From the NCBI GenBank assembly GCA_036702975.1, contig DATNPX010000006.1:248001-312000 (forward strand): DNA of 64,000 bases, in the 5' to 3' direction. The notes beneath the pieces were generated by a model. The model saw only the letters and a program-made list of their open reading frames with translations, ran no database searches and had not been told where the DNA came from. The position numbers and the translations under genes are program-made. Positions within the stretch are counted from its first letter, which is position 1. The number at the start of each line of letters is the position of its first letter. The DNA is from DATNPX01 sp036702975 (GTDB lineage Bacteria > Cyanobacteriota > Vampirovibrionia > Obscuribacterales > Obscuribacteraceae). Below, piece by piece: positions 52,347-61,919 of this stretch.

Positions 52347-53000
52347 ATGGCAAATAAGAATACAGTCCGCGTTGGCATTGGTGGCCCGGTGGGTTCCGGA
52401 AAGACAGCGTTGGTAGAAGTGCTTTGCAAGCGGATGTCAAAAAGCTGGTCGGTTGCAGTTGTTACTAATGACATCTTTACGAAAGAGGATGCCGAGTTTC
52501 TCATTCGTCGTGGAGCCTTGCCGCAAGAACGCATCATCGGTGTGGAGACCGGTGGTTGCCCGCATACAGCTATTCGAGAAGATGCATCGCTCAATATAGA
52601 TGCCCTCGAGCAACTTGAACGAACGTTCAACCCAGACATCATTTTTTTGGAGTCTGGTGGAGACAATCTAGCTGCTACATTTAGCCCGGAACTTGTGGAT
52701 AGCTTCATCTACGTCATCGACGTCGCTGAAGGTGACAAGATACCGCGAAAAGGTGGACCTGCCATCAGGCGCTCAGATCTGTTGATAATCAACAAAATCG
52801 ATCTAGCACCATATGTGGGGGCAGACCTTTCCGTAATGGATAGGGATGCAAAACTTATGCGAGGAGAACGACCCTTTCTGTTTACTGATTTGAAGCATGA
52901 AAATGGTGTTGATGAGATAGTTACATGGATTTTGGAGCATGTTCTGTGGGAGTCTGGCAGCACCGCAGTAGGCGCGACTCAACAATCCCGGCAAGCATAA
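52347..53000 (+). CDS. ureG: Urease accessory GTPase UreG
   Basis: This 217-residue SIMIBI-class GTPase powers nickel insertion into urease. The P-loop GGPVGSGKTALVEVL lies near 11-25, the nickel-binding CPH motif is in ETGGCPHTAIREDAS, and the GTP-specificity motif is NKIDLAPYVG. The stop is followed without a gap by the ureD start. The gene is divergent from ureABFCE. AAAGGAG at 52313-52319 is too far upstream to be its ribosome site, and the nearer signal is weak. Confidence 0.96.
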   Translation: MANKNTVRVGIGGPVGSGKTALVEVLCKRMSKSWSVAVVTNDIFTKEDAEFLIRRGALPQERIIGVETGGCPHTAIREDASLNIDALEQLERTFNPDIIFLESGGDNLAATFSPELVDSFIYVIDVAEGDKIPRKGGPAIRRSDLLIINKIDLAPYVGADLSVMDRDAKLMRGERPFLFTDLKHENGVDEIVTWILEHVLWESGSTAVGATQQSRQA

Positions 53001-53747
53001 ATGGCGGTCAACTTAGGCATCGCGAAACTTCGGGTTGAGAGTAACGGAAAGGCTTCTGTTGTATGCGATCAGTATAGTCAGGTTCCTTTACAGCTGCATC
53101 GGCCGCTCTATCTTGGTGGTGCGGATTTTCCTACTGTCTATCTCAAGAGTCCATCTGCAGGATTGCTAGAGGGTGATGAACACAGAATCGATGTTTCGAT
53201 CGCCGCACACGGACGATTGGAGATGCGGACTCAGGCGGCGACTCTTGTGTATCCAGGAAGTTCTCTTGTGCATATCGACATCAAAGTGGGCGATGAAGCA
53301 AGGTTGACATATCTTCCACATGTGGTGATTCTTGGTAAAGGAGCGAAACTTGCTCAGCGAGTGCGCATAGAAGTTGAGCCCACTAGCCGTCTTGACTTTT
53401 GTGATACCTGGTGTGCGGGTCGCATAGCTATGCAAGAGTCTTGGGAGTTTCTAGAGTTTGACTATCTGCTCGAGATTATCTGTGCCGGAAAGCTTTTATA
53501 TCGTGAGCACTGGATACTCTCACCCGAAACTAAGGCGCCAACGCATCCACTAATCTGTGGCGAATTCACGCACTTTGATTCGCACTATCGTTTTTGTAAG
53601 GACATTGAAAACGAGTCGTGTCCACAAATTGCGTCCTCAAGCCAAGAATTCGAAGAGAGCAAGGAATGGACACTCAAACGAGGCTCATTGCTGGTGCGGC
53701 GTAAAGCCTCGAAGGTGAGCAGTCTTGTTTTAGCGGCGAAGAGTTGA
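53001..53747 (+). CDS. ureD: Urease accessory protein UreD/UreH
   Basis: This 248-residue scaffold binds apo-urease and UreF and channels nickel. Family features are RPLYLGGADFPTVYLKSPSAG near 31-51, RLEMRTQAATLVYPG and YLPHVVILGKGAKL, with FCDTWCAGRI in the middle. Its ATG immediately follows the ureG stop. Together with ureG it completes the accessory set DEFG. No nickel transporter gene is present in the window. Confidence 0.93.
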   Translation: MAVNLGIAKLRVESNGKASVVCDQYSQVPLQLHRPLYLGGADFPTVYLKSPSAGLLEGDEHRIDVSIAAHGRLEMRTQAATLVYPGSSLVHIDIKVGDEARLTYLPHVVILGKGAKLAQRVRIEVEPTSRLDFCDTWCAGRIAMQESWEFLEFDYLLEIICAGKLLYREHWILSPETKAPTHPLICGEFTHFDSHYRFCKDIENESCPQIASSSQEFEESKEWTLKRGSLLVRRKASKVSSLVLAAKS

Positions 53748-53761
53748 AATTTCGGTCTCGT

Positions 53762-54802
53762 TTACTTAGAAACGTTGATCACAATCTTTCCAAAGTGAGA
53801 GCCTGACTCCATCCACTTAAGTGCGTCTATGGCTTGCTCAAATGGGAACACTTTGTCTATCACCGGTTTCAGCTTGTGCTGCTCGATTGCTCTGTTCATA
53901 TTCTCGAACATCTGTCTAGAGCCGACGAAGATTCCCTGGACGCGAATATTCTTCATCAAAATCAATCGCGGATTTAGGTCTGTCTGAACACCAGATAACA
54001 CGCCGATTACGGCAACATGTCCCGCCAGGGCAGTTGATTTCAAAGAATGGTCAAGCGTGCCCGCACCACCAACTTCTACAACATGATCCACGCCGCGATT
54101 GCCGGTCAACTTGAGGACCTCCTTGGACCAGTCAGGGGTGGTCTTGTAGTTAATCGTCTTTGTGACGCCCATCTCTTTCAGTCGAGCGAGTTTGGCATCA
54201 CTGCCTGATGTTGCAATGATATCGCAGCCGTTCATCAAGGCAAATTGAATTGCGAATATTGAAACGCCGCCGGTTCCAAGCGTGAGCACGGTCTCGCCAG
54301 GACGCAAGTTACCTGATTCGATCAGGGCGTTCCATGCTGTGACTGCGGCACAAGGTAGAGTCGCGGCTTCTTCGAATGAGAGGTGATTCGGAATGTGCAC
54401 GAGTCCATGTTCAGGCAATATCACTTGCTCGGCAAGCATACCCGTTCCCCCACCACCAAGAGCCGAGCGTCCGGCATCTTCGTGCAACTTACCGGCTGTC
54501 CAATCAGGCATGAAGGCAGCCATTACACGATCACCGGCCTTGAATTTCTTCACATCTGAACCCACCTCAACAACCGTGCCGCTGCCGTCTGAACAGGGAG
54601 TAAAAGGAAGCTTCATCTTCGGATTGTAGCGTCCCATCACCATCATCAAGTCCCGAAAGTTGAGGGAGACGGCGTGTACTTTGACTAGCACCTCGGAGGG
54701 CTTGAGGTTGGTCGCTTGACGATCCTTGATGGCAAGGGAATCAATGCCAAATTCACCCAGTTCATAACAGCGAAAAGTCGCTTGCGTTGTTGCAGTTGCC
54801 AT
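53762..54802 (-). CDS. Zinc-independent MDR-family NAD(P)H oxidoreductase
   Basis: This 346-residue medium-chain dehydrogenase/reductase has a GroES-like domain (VSLNFRDLMMVMGRYNP; PCSDGSGTVVEVGSDVKKFKAGD) and a Rossmann domain (LTLGTGGVSIFAIQFALMNG). The usual catalytic zinc ligands are not preserved (NFRD instead of CHTD), which suggests a quinone-oxidoreductase or enoyl-reductase type. The substrate is unknown. GAGGT precedes the ATG. It converges on ureD with a 14-base gap. Confidence 0.88.
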   Translation of the reverse strand: MATATTQATFRCYELGEFGIDSLAIKDRQATNLKPSEVLVKVHAVSLNFRDLMMVMGRYNPKMKLPFTPCSDGSGTVVEVGSDVKKFKAGDRVMAAFMPDWTAGKLHEDAGRSALGGGGTGMLAEQVILPEHGLVHIPNHLSFEEAATLPCAAVTAWNALIESGNLRPGETVLTLGTGGVSIFAIQFALMNGCDIIATSGSDAKLARLKEMGVTKTINYKTTPDWSKEVLKLTGNRGVDHVVEVGGAGTLDHSLKSTALAGHVAVIGVLSGVQTDLNPRLILMKNIRVQGIFVGSRQMFENMNRAIEQHKLKPVIDKVFPFEQAIDALKWMESGSHFGKIVINVSK

Positions 54803-54889
54803 GGATAAACCTCGATGATAGTGAAGCTCATGTCATTATCACCTGTTTGGTTCCGGGAGCGTGATTATTCCCTTGATTTTCAGATTTCC

Positions 54890-55186
54890 CTAAACTGGCT
54901 CTGATGGAGTGTATGCATACTTGGGTACTTTCATATGCCCGGCTTGGTACTTAGCAATGCCGAGTATGTTGTGTGAGAGCTTGGGCAAAGCTTCCAACAT
55001 TAGCCCTATTAGCATTAGACCGGCCGCGATACTAAATATGGTGCAGCCGGGTGACTTCGCAATACTGCCTGTTGTCCATTGCGATAGCGTTTTAATAGAA
55101 TGGGAAACTATGCAGCTTGCGGCGGAGTTTCGAAAGATGAATCGACACGTTTTCTGAGCGCAGATACTGCTTTTAACGAGGGCCAA
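54890..55186 (-). CDS. Doubtful small membrane protein
   Basis: A 98-codon frame with one hydrophobic stretch (TIFSIAAGLMLIGLMLEAL) overlaps the end of the next small gene in another frame. If translated it probably starts further in. No ribosome site supports it. Confidence 0.2.
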   Translation of the reverse strand: MALVKSSICAQKTCRFIFRNSAASCIVSHSIKTLSQWTTGSIAKSPGCTIFSIAAGLMLIGLMLEALPKLSHNILGIAKYQAGHMKVPKYAYTPSEPV

Positions 55187-55335
55187 ATTACGCTCTTCAT
55201 TTCGTCAAGTTCATACTTGCCGATTATTCCTCTGTCGTAGAGTCGACATACCTCTTCCCACATTTGAAACAAGCTCGCTGGTTGATTCAAGTCTCTCGCC
55301 GCTTGTTGATACTCAATAAGATCAAATCGCAACAT
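55108..55335 (-). CDS. Small hypothetical cytoplasmic protein
   Basis: I do not recognise this 75-residue protein. It is mixed-charge and helical (FDLIEYQQAARDLNQPASLF, EEVCRLYDRGIIGKYELDEM) without signal or membrane segment. GAGG lies about ten bases before the ATG at 55335. The composition looks protein-like, but homologues would be needed to be sure. Confidence 0.45.
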   Translation of the reverse strand: MLRFDLIEYQQAARDLNQPASLFQMWEEVCRLYDRGIIGKYELDEMKSVIWPSLKAVSALRKRVDSSFETPPQAA

Positions 55336-55489
55336 AGTTCCGGGTCCTCGCTATCTCCACTTCGCGGTCATCTATCTAAGCGACTGTTTGAAACAGTCTC
55401 GGGGAAAGGGTGATGGATAAGACGCTGCAAAGTATGACTAGTTCCAAAGAGATTGCGGCAATTCGATCAATTCGAATTACAATGAAAAG

Positions 55490-58400
55490 ATGTCTCAAGA
55501 CCAGAATTCGTTTTCCCGTCTGCAATGGGCGCACCCACTCGTGCGCGACTGGTTTTTGGCTAAATTTGGTTCGGCAACTGAACCACAAGAGCAGGGCTGG
55601 CCTCATATTCTGGCGGGGCGAAGCACCTTAATCTCAGCACCGACGGGTTCAGGCAAAACGCTGGCGGCTTTTCTCGCTTGTATTGACAGTTTGGTCCGCA
55701 AAGCTGTTGACGGAGGACTCAAAGATGAGACAGCGGTCGTGTATGTATCGCCGCTCAAGGCTTTGAGCAACGACATTCAGAAGAACTTGGATAGTCCGCT
55801 CGCCGAAATACGAGAGTTGGCGGATGCTCGCGGAATTGCCATGGCGAATATCAGAACTGCAGTTCGCACCGGTGACACTTTGACTCGCGAGCGCCAGGCA
55901 ATGCTCAAGAAGCCACCGCACATTCTCGTTACCACACCTGAATCCTTATATATACTGCTTACGGCCGAGAAAAGCCGCAAGATGCTGCAGTCGGTGCGGA
56001 CAGTTATCGTTGATGAAATTCATGCTGTGGCGGATGACAAACGCGGTTCTCATTTGTCGCTGTCGCTTGAACGGCTAGACCTCCTCTGCAGTCCATCTCC
56101 GAACCGCGTTGGGTTGTCGGCAACTCAAAATCCGATCGAGTTGGTTGGGCGATTTCTGGCAGGTTCGGCGAAAGAAGAGCCATTCATAGTAAATGTGGGT
56201 CGACGCCGGCAGTTCGATCTTGCGGTCGAAGTTCCGAAACAACCTCTGGAGCCGGTTGCGTCCAACAATTTATGGGATGAGACTTTCGACCGTTTGGCCG
56301 CTCTAGTTCAAGAGCACCGCTCCACGCTTGTCTTCGTGAATACTCGCAAACAAGCGGAGCGGGTTGCTATGCATCTAGGTAATCGCCTGGGCGAAGAGGC
56401 AGTTGCTTGCCACCACGGAAGTCTTTCGCGACAAATCCGCCTGTCTGCTGAGCGGCGGTTGAAAAACGGTGAGATAAAAGTACTGGTCGCCACTGCCTCG
56501 CTCGAACTTGGTATAGACATTGGCTTTATCGATCTGGTTTGCCAGATCAGCAATTGCAGATCCATTGCCGCGGCCTTACAGCGTATTGGTCGGGCTGGAC
56601 ACTGGCGTGGGGCTGTACCGAAAGGTCGCTTGTTCCCACAGACGCGCGATGAGCTAGTGGAGAGCGCGGCTCTTGTGCACGCGGTAAGACAGGGAGCCAT
56701 GGACAAGTTATGGATTCCTGAATGCTCGCTCGATATTCTGGCACAACAGATAGTGGCCATGACTGCGGTAGAAGAATGGGATGAAAATGAGCTGTTCGAG
56801 ACCATGAAACGTGCTTATCCTTATCGCAATCTTTCTCGACGCGATTTCGATGCAGTCATTCACATGCTGGCAGAGGGGATCTCCGCCACACGTGGACGCT
56901 ATGGCGCTTACTTGATGCACGATCAAGTCAACGGGCGATTGCGAGCGCGAAGAGGGGCTCGGCTTGCTGCCATTACAAGCGGTGGCGCTATTCCTGAAAC
57001 CAATCTATACGCAGTCATTGCTCAACCAGAAGGAACGCCGATTGGAACTCTGGACGAAGACTTTGCCATTGAAAGCCACCGTGGGGACATAATCCTGCTG
57101 GGAAATACGTCTTGGCGCATCTCCACAATCGATAACAAGTCAGGAAGGGTTTTCGTTGAAGATGCGCATGGCGCTTCACCAACCGTTCCATTCTGGTTCG
57201 GCGAAGCTCCAGCACGCACTAACGAACTTTCGCACTATCTATCAGCCCTGAGAGCAAGGTTGGACGCTAGCACCAAGACTGTGCCCCTTGAATTCAATGC
57301 GCTCTCTGAGCCGAGCGATGAGGTTCGCGACACAATCGACTGGCTCAAAAGCGACTGCGGCGTTGATGATTCGGGGGCGAGTCAGATAATTGAGTATATA
57401 GTCCAAGGTCGTGCAATTCTGGGAGCGGTGCCTACAGAAAATCTAATCGTTGCCGAACGGTTCTTTGATGAAGGTGGTGGCATGCAGCTGGTCATCCACG
57501 CTCCTTTTGGCGGACGCATCAACCGAGCCTGGGGTCTAGCGATGCGTAAGAAGTTCTGCCGCAGCTTTAACTTTGAGTTGCAAGCGGCAGCAACTGAAGA
57601 TGGGCTAACTATTGCCCTGGCTGAACAACACAGCTTCCCTCTTGGAGATGTTTTTTACTATTTGGCCGCGGAAACGGTAAAAGACACGTTGGAACAAGCG
57701 TCTTTGCAGTCGCCAATATTCACTACTCGTTGGAAGTGGGACGCAATGAGAGCCCTTGCGCTGCTCAGATTCATGGGCGGCAAGAAAGTGCCGCCTTATC
57801 TGCAAAGGTTACGCTCTGACGACTTGCTCGCTTCAGTCTTTCCACAGGCCGCTGCCTGTCTGGATAACGTTCCTGGAGATATCGAGATTCCAGACCATCC
57901 TCTTGTTAATGAAGTAATGAAGGATGTTCTGACCGAAGCTATGGATCTGAATGGGCTGGAAGAGATTCTGAGAAAGATAGCCTCTGGAGAAATTAAGTGT
58001 CTGGCAGTAGATACACCCACGCCGTCTCAGTTCGCGGCGGAAATTCTCAATGCTAACGTTTATGCTTTTTTAGATGACGCCCCCCTTGAGGAGCGGAGGG
58101 CTCGGGCGGTCGAAATGCGCAGAGTATTGCCGAACTCTGTTTTGCAGCAGATAGGACAGCTTGATCCTCAGGCGATTGAACAGGTGAAAGAGGAGTCATG
58201 GCCAGACCTTCGCAACGCCGATGAGCTCCATGATCTTATGCAATCGGTGATCGCCCTGCCGGAAGAACATCAGCTCTTCATTCGGTCTCCCCTGACGAAC
58301 TGGTGGCAATATTTTGAATCGCTGCAGAACTCCAAACGAGCGACGCGCATGTTTGTGGGAAACCAGACATACTGGGTGAATACTGAACGTCTCGAACAGG

Positions 58401-59947
58401 CCAAGCTGATCTGGGGCGATGCTAATTTCGAGACGGTTGTCCCGCGCATCGAGACATCTATAGTTGATAGAACACAAGCAATCTTGCCTGCGGTGCGAGG
58501 ATGGCTGGCGATTCTTGGCCCGGTGCGACCTGATGACCTCGTACAGATATTGTCGCTCGAAGAACGTGATGTCGAAATTGCCTTGCTATCGATTGAATCT
58601 GAAGGCTTTGTTTTGCGCGGGCAATTTACAGCCCAGAATGTGCGCGAAGTGACGGGGCTTTCCACTTCTCCTTGCAATGCTTTCGAGTGGTGTGAACGCC
58701 GACTGCTAGCTCGCATACACAAGATGACGATCGCCACCCTTCGAAAACAAGTTGAGCCTGTTTCAGCAGCGCTTTATGTTCGTTGGTTAGCTGCCTGGCA
58801 GCATCTGGCCCCTGGCACTCAACTGACCGGCGAACGTGGAGCGCTGGAAGTATTGCGTCAATTACAGGGGTACGAAATCCCAGCCAGCGCGTGGGAATCA
58901 CAGGTTCTTGCGCGGAGAATCAAACACTACGATTCAGACATGCTAGACAAGCTTTGTATGAAGGGGACTGTTGGCTGGGGGCGTCTCAGTTTGCATCCTG
59001 CGCTTGCTGCATCAATAGAAACACCAGAAGTGAAGTTAGGACCCAAGAAGTCAACGTTCTTGCGGCAGTCAAAATCATCGGCTGGACAAGGTGGGAATCT
59101 GCCGGCTGTGAATATGCATGCGATATCTTCCGAAGTCGCCCCTAATTTATCGGTCGAAGGCAAGACGGATTTGAGTACCGCTGAGACCATCTTTGTGCCG
59201 AGTGGCATCCGGCGGGTAATACCGACGAGCAGCGCTCCGATCACTTTCTTTGTTAGAGAAGAGGCTGATTGGATGACTGTGCTCCAGAAGTCATCTCCTT
59301 CAGCTGATCTCTCCCGTTTGAGTTCCGCCGCCCAAGCGATCGAGGATTTTCTCAAGCATCGTGGTGCCAGCTTTTTTGCAGATATTCAACGGGGCACCAA
59401 TCTTCTGAGGTCTGAGGTGGAAACAGGACTCTGGGAACTTGTCACCGCTGGATTGGTATCAGCCGATGGTTTCGACAACCTGCGAGCATTGATTGATCCC
59501 AAACGTCGCAGCGGACAAGGCTTAGGACGAGCAAGCCATGCTCGAGAGAGTTATGGACGTTGGACCTTGCTATATGCCGAACACTCCGTGCCGCGTATCA
59601 AAGCAATCGAGTCGCTCTGCCGCGTTCTGCTGCGTAGGTATGGAGTTGTGTTTCGCGACGTGGTGCAACGAGAGTCAAATCTTCCCAGTTGGCGGGAGCT
59701 TCTGGCCTGCTTTCGGATCTTGGAAGACCGCGGAGAAATCCGCGGAGGCCGCTTTATTACGGGCTTTATCGGCGAACAATTCGCACTTCCCGAGGCGCTT
59801 GAATCGTTGCGGAACGCAAGAAATCGAGAGACGGAAGCTAGCGAGATGAACGCTTCGGCTGCAGATCCGTTGAACCTAATTGGGGTGATTTTACCTGGGG
59901 AAAGAGTACCGGCAGTGCCTGGAAAACTCGTTCAAATCTCGGTCTAG
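55490..59947 (+). CDS. lhr: Large Lhr-family superfamily 2 helicase
   Basis: A 1485-residue ATP-dependent helicase close in length to E. coli Lhr (about 1538). Walker A is SAPTGSGKT at 49-57, the DEIH box is at 175-178, motif III-like GLSATQNP follows, and VFVNTRKQAE and QRIGRAGHWRG mark the second RecA domain. The Lhr core (to about 850) is followed by a long C-terminal extension with winged-helix-like segments. Lhr unwinds RNA-DNA hybrids and is linked to DNA repair. The ATG at 55490 has no strong ribosome site. No partner nuclease gene is adjacent. Confidence 0.93.
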   Translation: MSQDQNSFSRLQWAHPLVRDWFLAKFGSATEPQEQGWPHILAGRSTLISAPTGSGKTLAAFLACIDSLVRKAVDGGLKDETAVVYVSPLKALSNDIQKNLDSPLAEIRELADARGIAMANIRTAVRTGDTLTRERQAMLKKPPHILVTTPESLYILLTAEKSRKMLQSVRTVIVDEIHAVADDKRGSHLSLSLERLDLLCSPSPNRVGLSATQNPIELVGRFLAGSAKEEPFIVNVGRRRQFDLAVEVPKQPLEPVASNNLWDETFDRLAALVQEHRSTLVFVNTRKQAERVAMHLGNRLGEEAVACHHGSLSRQIRLSAERRLKNGEIKVLVATASLELGIDIGFIDLVCQISNCRSIAAALQRIGRAGHWRGAVPKGRLFPQTRDELVESAALVHAVRQGAMDKLWIPECSLDILAQQIVAMTAVEEWDENELFETMKRAYPYRNLSRRDFDAVIHMLAEGISATRGRYGAYLMHDQVNGRLRARRGARLAAITSGGAIPETNLYAVIAQPEGTPIGTLDEDFAIESHRGDIILLGNTSWRISTIDNKSGRVFVEDAHGASPTVPFWFGEAPARTNELSHYLSALRARLDASTKTVPLEFNALSEPSDEVRDTIDWLKSDCGVDDSGASQIIEYIVQGRAILGAVPTENLIVAERFFDEGGGMQLVIHAPFGGRINRAWGLAMRKKFCRSFNFELQAAATEDGLTIALAEQHSFPLGDVFYYLAAETVKDTLEQASLQSPIFTTRWKWDAMRALALLRFMGGKKVPPYLQRLRSDDLLASVFPQAAACLDNVPGDIEIPDHPLVNEVMKDVLTEAMDLNGLEEILRKIASGEIKCLAVDTPTPSQFAAEILNANVYAFLDDAPLEERRARAVEMRRVLPNSVLQQIGQLDPQAIEQVKEESWPDLRNADELHDLMQSVIALPEEHQLFIRSPLTNWWQYFESLQNSKRATRMFVGNQTYWVNTERLEQAKLIWGDANFETVVPRIETSIVDRTQAILPAVRGWLAILGPVRPDDLVQILSLEERDVEIALLSIESEGFVLRGQFTAQNVREVTGLSTSPCNAFEWCERRLLARIHKMTIATLRKQVEPVSAALYVRWLAAWQHLAPGTQLTGERGALEVLRQLQGYEIPASAWESQVLARRIKHYDSDMLDKLCMKGTVGWGRLSLHPALAASIETPEVKLGPKKSTFLRQSKSSAGQGGNLPAVNMHAISSEVAPNLSVEGKTDLSTAETIFVPSGIRRVIPTSSAPITFFVREEADWMTVLQKSSPSADLSRLSSAAQAIEDFLKHRGASFFADIQRGTNLLRSEVETGLWELVTAGLVSADGFDNLRALIDPKRRSGQGLGRASHARESYGRWTLLYAEHSVPRIKAIESLCRVLLRRYGVVFRDVVQRESNLPSWRELLACFRILEDRGEIRGGRFITGFIGEQFALPEALESLRNARNRETEASEMNASAADPLNLIGVILPGERVPAVPGKLVQISV

Positions 59948-60240
59948 GTGTGGTGACATAATTCGCATATCGAATCATGCGATGTTGGTCAAACGTTTGA
60001 ATCTGCCGAAAAAATTTCTTGGAAATTTTTGCTGCTCCCGCTATAACGCAGGTTCTCTGTGGCATAAGTAGAGCAGAGGAATCTCGCAGCATGGCATCGG
60101 TCAAGATGTCCTAGTTTTGACTGCCAAGGAACTTCTGTCCTTTCGGAAATTGGCTTGGACCAGTACTCACTTTGAGTAGTGGCGGGCAAACACGGAAGCC
60201 TGTCATCGTCGCCAAAACAAGTCAAACCTAGGGGTTTCGC
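59948..60240. other. Intergenic region, 293 bases
   Basis: Contains an AT-rich hairpin at 60010-60030 after lhr. The right part is GC-richer and holds the AGGGG ribosome site of the next gene. I saw no coding frame or recognisable riboswitch. Confidence 0.4.
60010..60030 (+). terminator. AT-rich hairpin after lhr
   Basis: AAAAATTTC and GAAATTTTT are perfect nine-base arms around a TTG loop, ending in five T residues, about 60 bases after the lhr stop. The stem is weak in GC, so termination strength is uncertain. Confidence 0.45.
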
Positions 60241-60789
60241 ATGTCAAGCCTGGTCCACAAATCAACCTCAGTGTTATTCGCAGTGGTGCTCTCCCTTCAA
60301 GCCCCAGCCTTTTGCCAACACTCCAAAGGCGTGACCAACACGATCATCGTCAACGCTAAAGTCCAAGCTGTTTTTCATGCGATCCAGCAAGCCAGAACTT
60401 GCGGCGGATTTCGCAAACTCGTTTCCTACAAAAATAATCAGGCTGTTATAGAAGAACAGTTCCAGGGTCTTCCACTGATAGGTTCGGCAAAGTGTGTCTA
60501 TCAAGAGAACGAAGTTTCGCCAAATCGGATCGACTACAAAATGATCGAGTCTGATAAATTGTCCAAATTCGAAGGCTCTTGGATCTTGAAAGACGAGGGC
60601 GAAGGTCGCACATCCGTGACGCTTACGTCTGAAACAGAGTGCGGTTTGAAGCTACCTTTCGCCGATAAGCTCACTGTTCAATCCGCCACTAAGCGTGTGG
60701 ATAACAGGCTGCATGAGATTGCCAAAGTAGCTGAAGCTGATTCGCATATTGCTACTGAGCGAACTGAGAAATTGCTCGCTAGTAAGTAG
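60241..60789 (+). CDS. Secreted SRPBCC (polyketide cyclase-like) fold protein
   Basis: This 182-residue protein has a signal peptide (SVLFAVVLSLQAPAFC) and a START/SRPBCC-like domain: VNAKVQAVFHAIQQA (first strand and helix), then NQAVIEEQFQGLPLIGSAKCVY, FEGSWILKDEGEGRTSVTLTSE and a long final helix. This fold binds hydrophobic ligands; no ligand can be named. Secreted members are less usual than cytosolic ones. AGGGG precedes the ATG. A strong bidirectional terminator separates it from the sigma factor gene. Confidence 0.75.
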   Translation: MSSLVHKSTSVLFAVVLSLQAPAFCQHSKGVTNTIIVNAKVQAVFHAIQQARTCGGFRKLVSYKNNQAVIEEQFQGLPLIGSAKCVYQENEVSPNRIDYKMIESDKLSKFEGSWILKDEGEGRTSVTLTSETECGLKLPFADKLTVQSATKRVDNRLHEIAKVAEADSHIATERTEKLLASK

Positions 60790-60836
60790 CTAAGTACTTA
60801 CTCTTCTCTTGTTTCTTCTTCGGTCATAGTAAATAA

Positions 60837-60869
60837 AAACGCCGCTTGTGGTCAAAGCAAGCGGCGTTT
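60837..60869. terminator. Bidirectional rho-independent terminator
   Basis: AAACGCCGCTTG pairs perfectly with CAAGCGGCGTTT over 12 bases around a nine-base loop. The left flank is A-rich (AAATAAAA) and so gives a T-tract to minus-strand transcripts; the stem itself ends in TTT on the plus strand. It serves the convergent SRPBCC and sigma factor genes. Confidence 0.85.
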
Positions 60870-60887
60870 CCTTTCGGAGGAACTGAA

Positions 60888-60907
60888 AGGCACCGCCTGT
60901 GGTGCCT
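60888..60907. terminator. Second small hairpin after the sigma factor gene
   Basis: AGGCACC and GGTGCCT form a perfect seven-base stem around a six-base loop, 11 bases after the sigma factor stop. It has no T-tract and may stabilise or process the transcript. Confidence 0.4.
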
Positions 60908-60917
60908 CGAGGCTGTA

Positions 60918-61919
60918 CTAGTTGAAAGAGTCCATCAAATTGCGAGCAAAATGATCTTTCTTCAGTTTCTTCAAGGCGCGACATTCAATCTGACGAATGC
61001 GCTCTCTGGAGACACCTAGAAGGTGTGACAGTTCTTCCAAGCTCTTCGGCGTTTCGCAGTTGAGTCCGTATCTGAATTGAATAATGTCCTGCTCGCGGTC
61101 GCTCAATCGCGATAGAAGGTTTCTCACTTGGGTTGCCATAAGACTCTCTTCCGCAACGCTCTCAGGTGCTGGTCTTGACTTGTCTTCAATCATGTCTGCT
61201 AGCAGTGTCTCTGATTCGTCGCGTAGTTTTGCGTCCAGCGAGAGCTGATCGCGGAAAGCGCCAATCGTAAGAATGATCTTGTCTTTTGTCAGCCCTGAAC
61301 GCATGACCATTTCGTCTACGGTCGGTTTACGTCCGTGCTGATCGACAAATTCCCTCACTATCTTTCGCAGTTTGCTCATAGTTTCGCCAACGTGTACAGG
61401 CACGCGAATGCTGCGTGACTTATCAGCGAGCGCTCTGGTAATTGCTTGGCGCACCCACCAAGTGGCGTAGGTCGAAAATTTATAACCCCTTTCGGGATCG
61501 AACTTCTCTACAGCACGGATCAATCCGAGGCCACCTTCCTGAATTAAGTCCTGGAAGCTGAGCCCGCGATGGTTGTATCGTTTGGCGATACTTACGACGA
61601 GGCGAAGATTTGATTGAATCAATTTGCGGCGTGCTTCCACGCTGCCTTGTTTTACAGCTCTTCCAAGTTCAATTTCTTCAGTGCCATTGAGCAAGCGATG
61701 CCGCCCGATTTCACGCAGGTATGTGCGAAGAGAATCTTCCTCTACCGCGGGTGCCGGCTCTTCAGTATCGTGCACGGCATCGTCCTGTTCCGCTTCCGTT
61801 TCGAGGTCTGTCAATGAGCTATCGGGTACGTCTATCAGCTCGTCCAGGTCTGATGCATCGGACATTTCGAATTCAGGTTGATGATGGCGATTTGATTTTG
61901 CGGATGTTCGTCTGTGCAT
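60918..61919 (-). CDS. RNA polymerase sigma factor, primary-like (sigma-70 family)
   Basis: A 333-residue sigma-70 factor. The acidic N terminus (about 20-60) replaces a long region 1.1. Region 1.2 starts at EEDSLRTYLREIGRHRLL. Region 2 is complete (LIQSNLRLVVSIAKRY; GLSFQDLIQEGGLGLIRAVEKF; GYKFSTYATWWVRQAITRAL), region 3 contains GRKPTVDEM, and region 4.2 has LLGVSRERIRQIECRALKKL. The core resembles RpoD closely. The length fits a cyanobacterial-style SigA or group 2 factor. AAGGA precedes the ATG at 61919. Whether this is the housekeeping factor cannot be decided here. Confidence 0.92.
   Translation of the reverse strand: MHRRTSAKSNRHHQPEFEMSDASDLDELIDVPDSSLTDLETEAEQDDAVHDTEEPAPAVEEDSLRTYLREIGRHRLLNGTEEIELGRAVKQGSVEARRKLIQSNLRLVVSIAKRYNHRGLSFQDLIQEGGLGLIRAVEKFDPERGYKFSTYATWWVRQAITRALADKSRSIRVPVHVGETMSKLRKIVREFVDQHGRKPTVDEMVMRSGLTKDKIILTIGAFRDQLSLDAKLRDESETLLADMIEDKSRPAPESVAEESLMATQVRNLLSRLSDREQDIIQFRYGLNCETPKSLEELSHLLGVSRERIRQIECRALKKLKKDHFARNLMDSFN

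Noticed and set aside
52238..52708. Minus-strand open frame overlapping ureG and the ureA start
   Set aside because: The ureG P-loop region is on the plus strand; the antisense product is low-complexity.
56308..58737. Several minus-strand frames inside lhr (for example 56308-56805 and 58270-58737)
   Set aside because: They are shadows of a clearly coding helicase gene.
60110..60240. Riboswitch-like sequence upstream of the SRPBCC gene
   Set aside because: The fragment GGGCAAAC recalls part of a cyclic di-GMP aptamer, but the other conserved blocks are missing.
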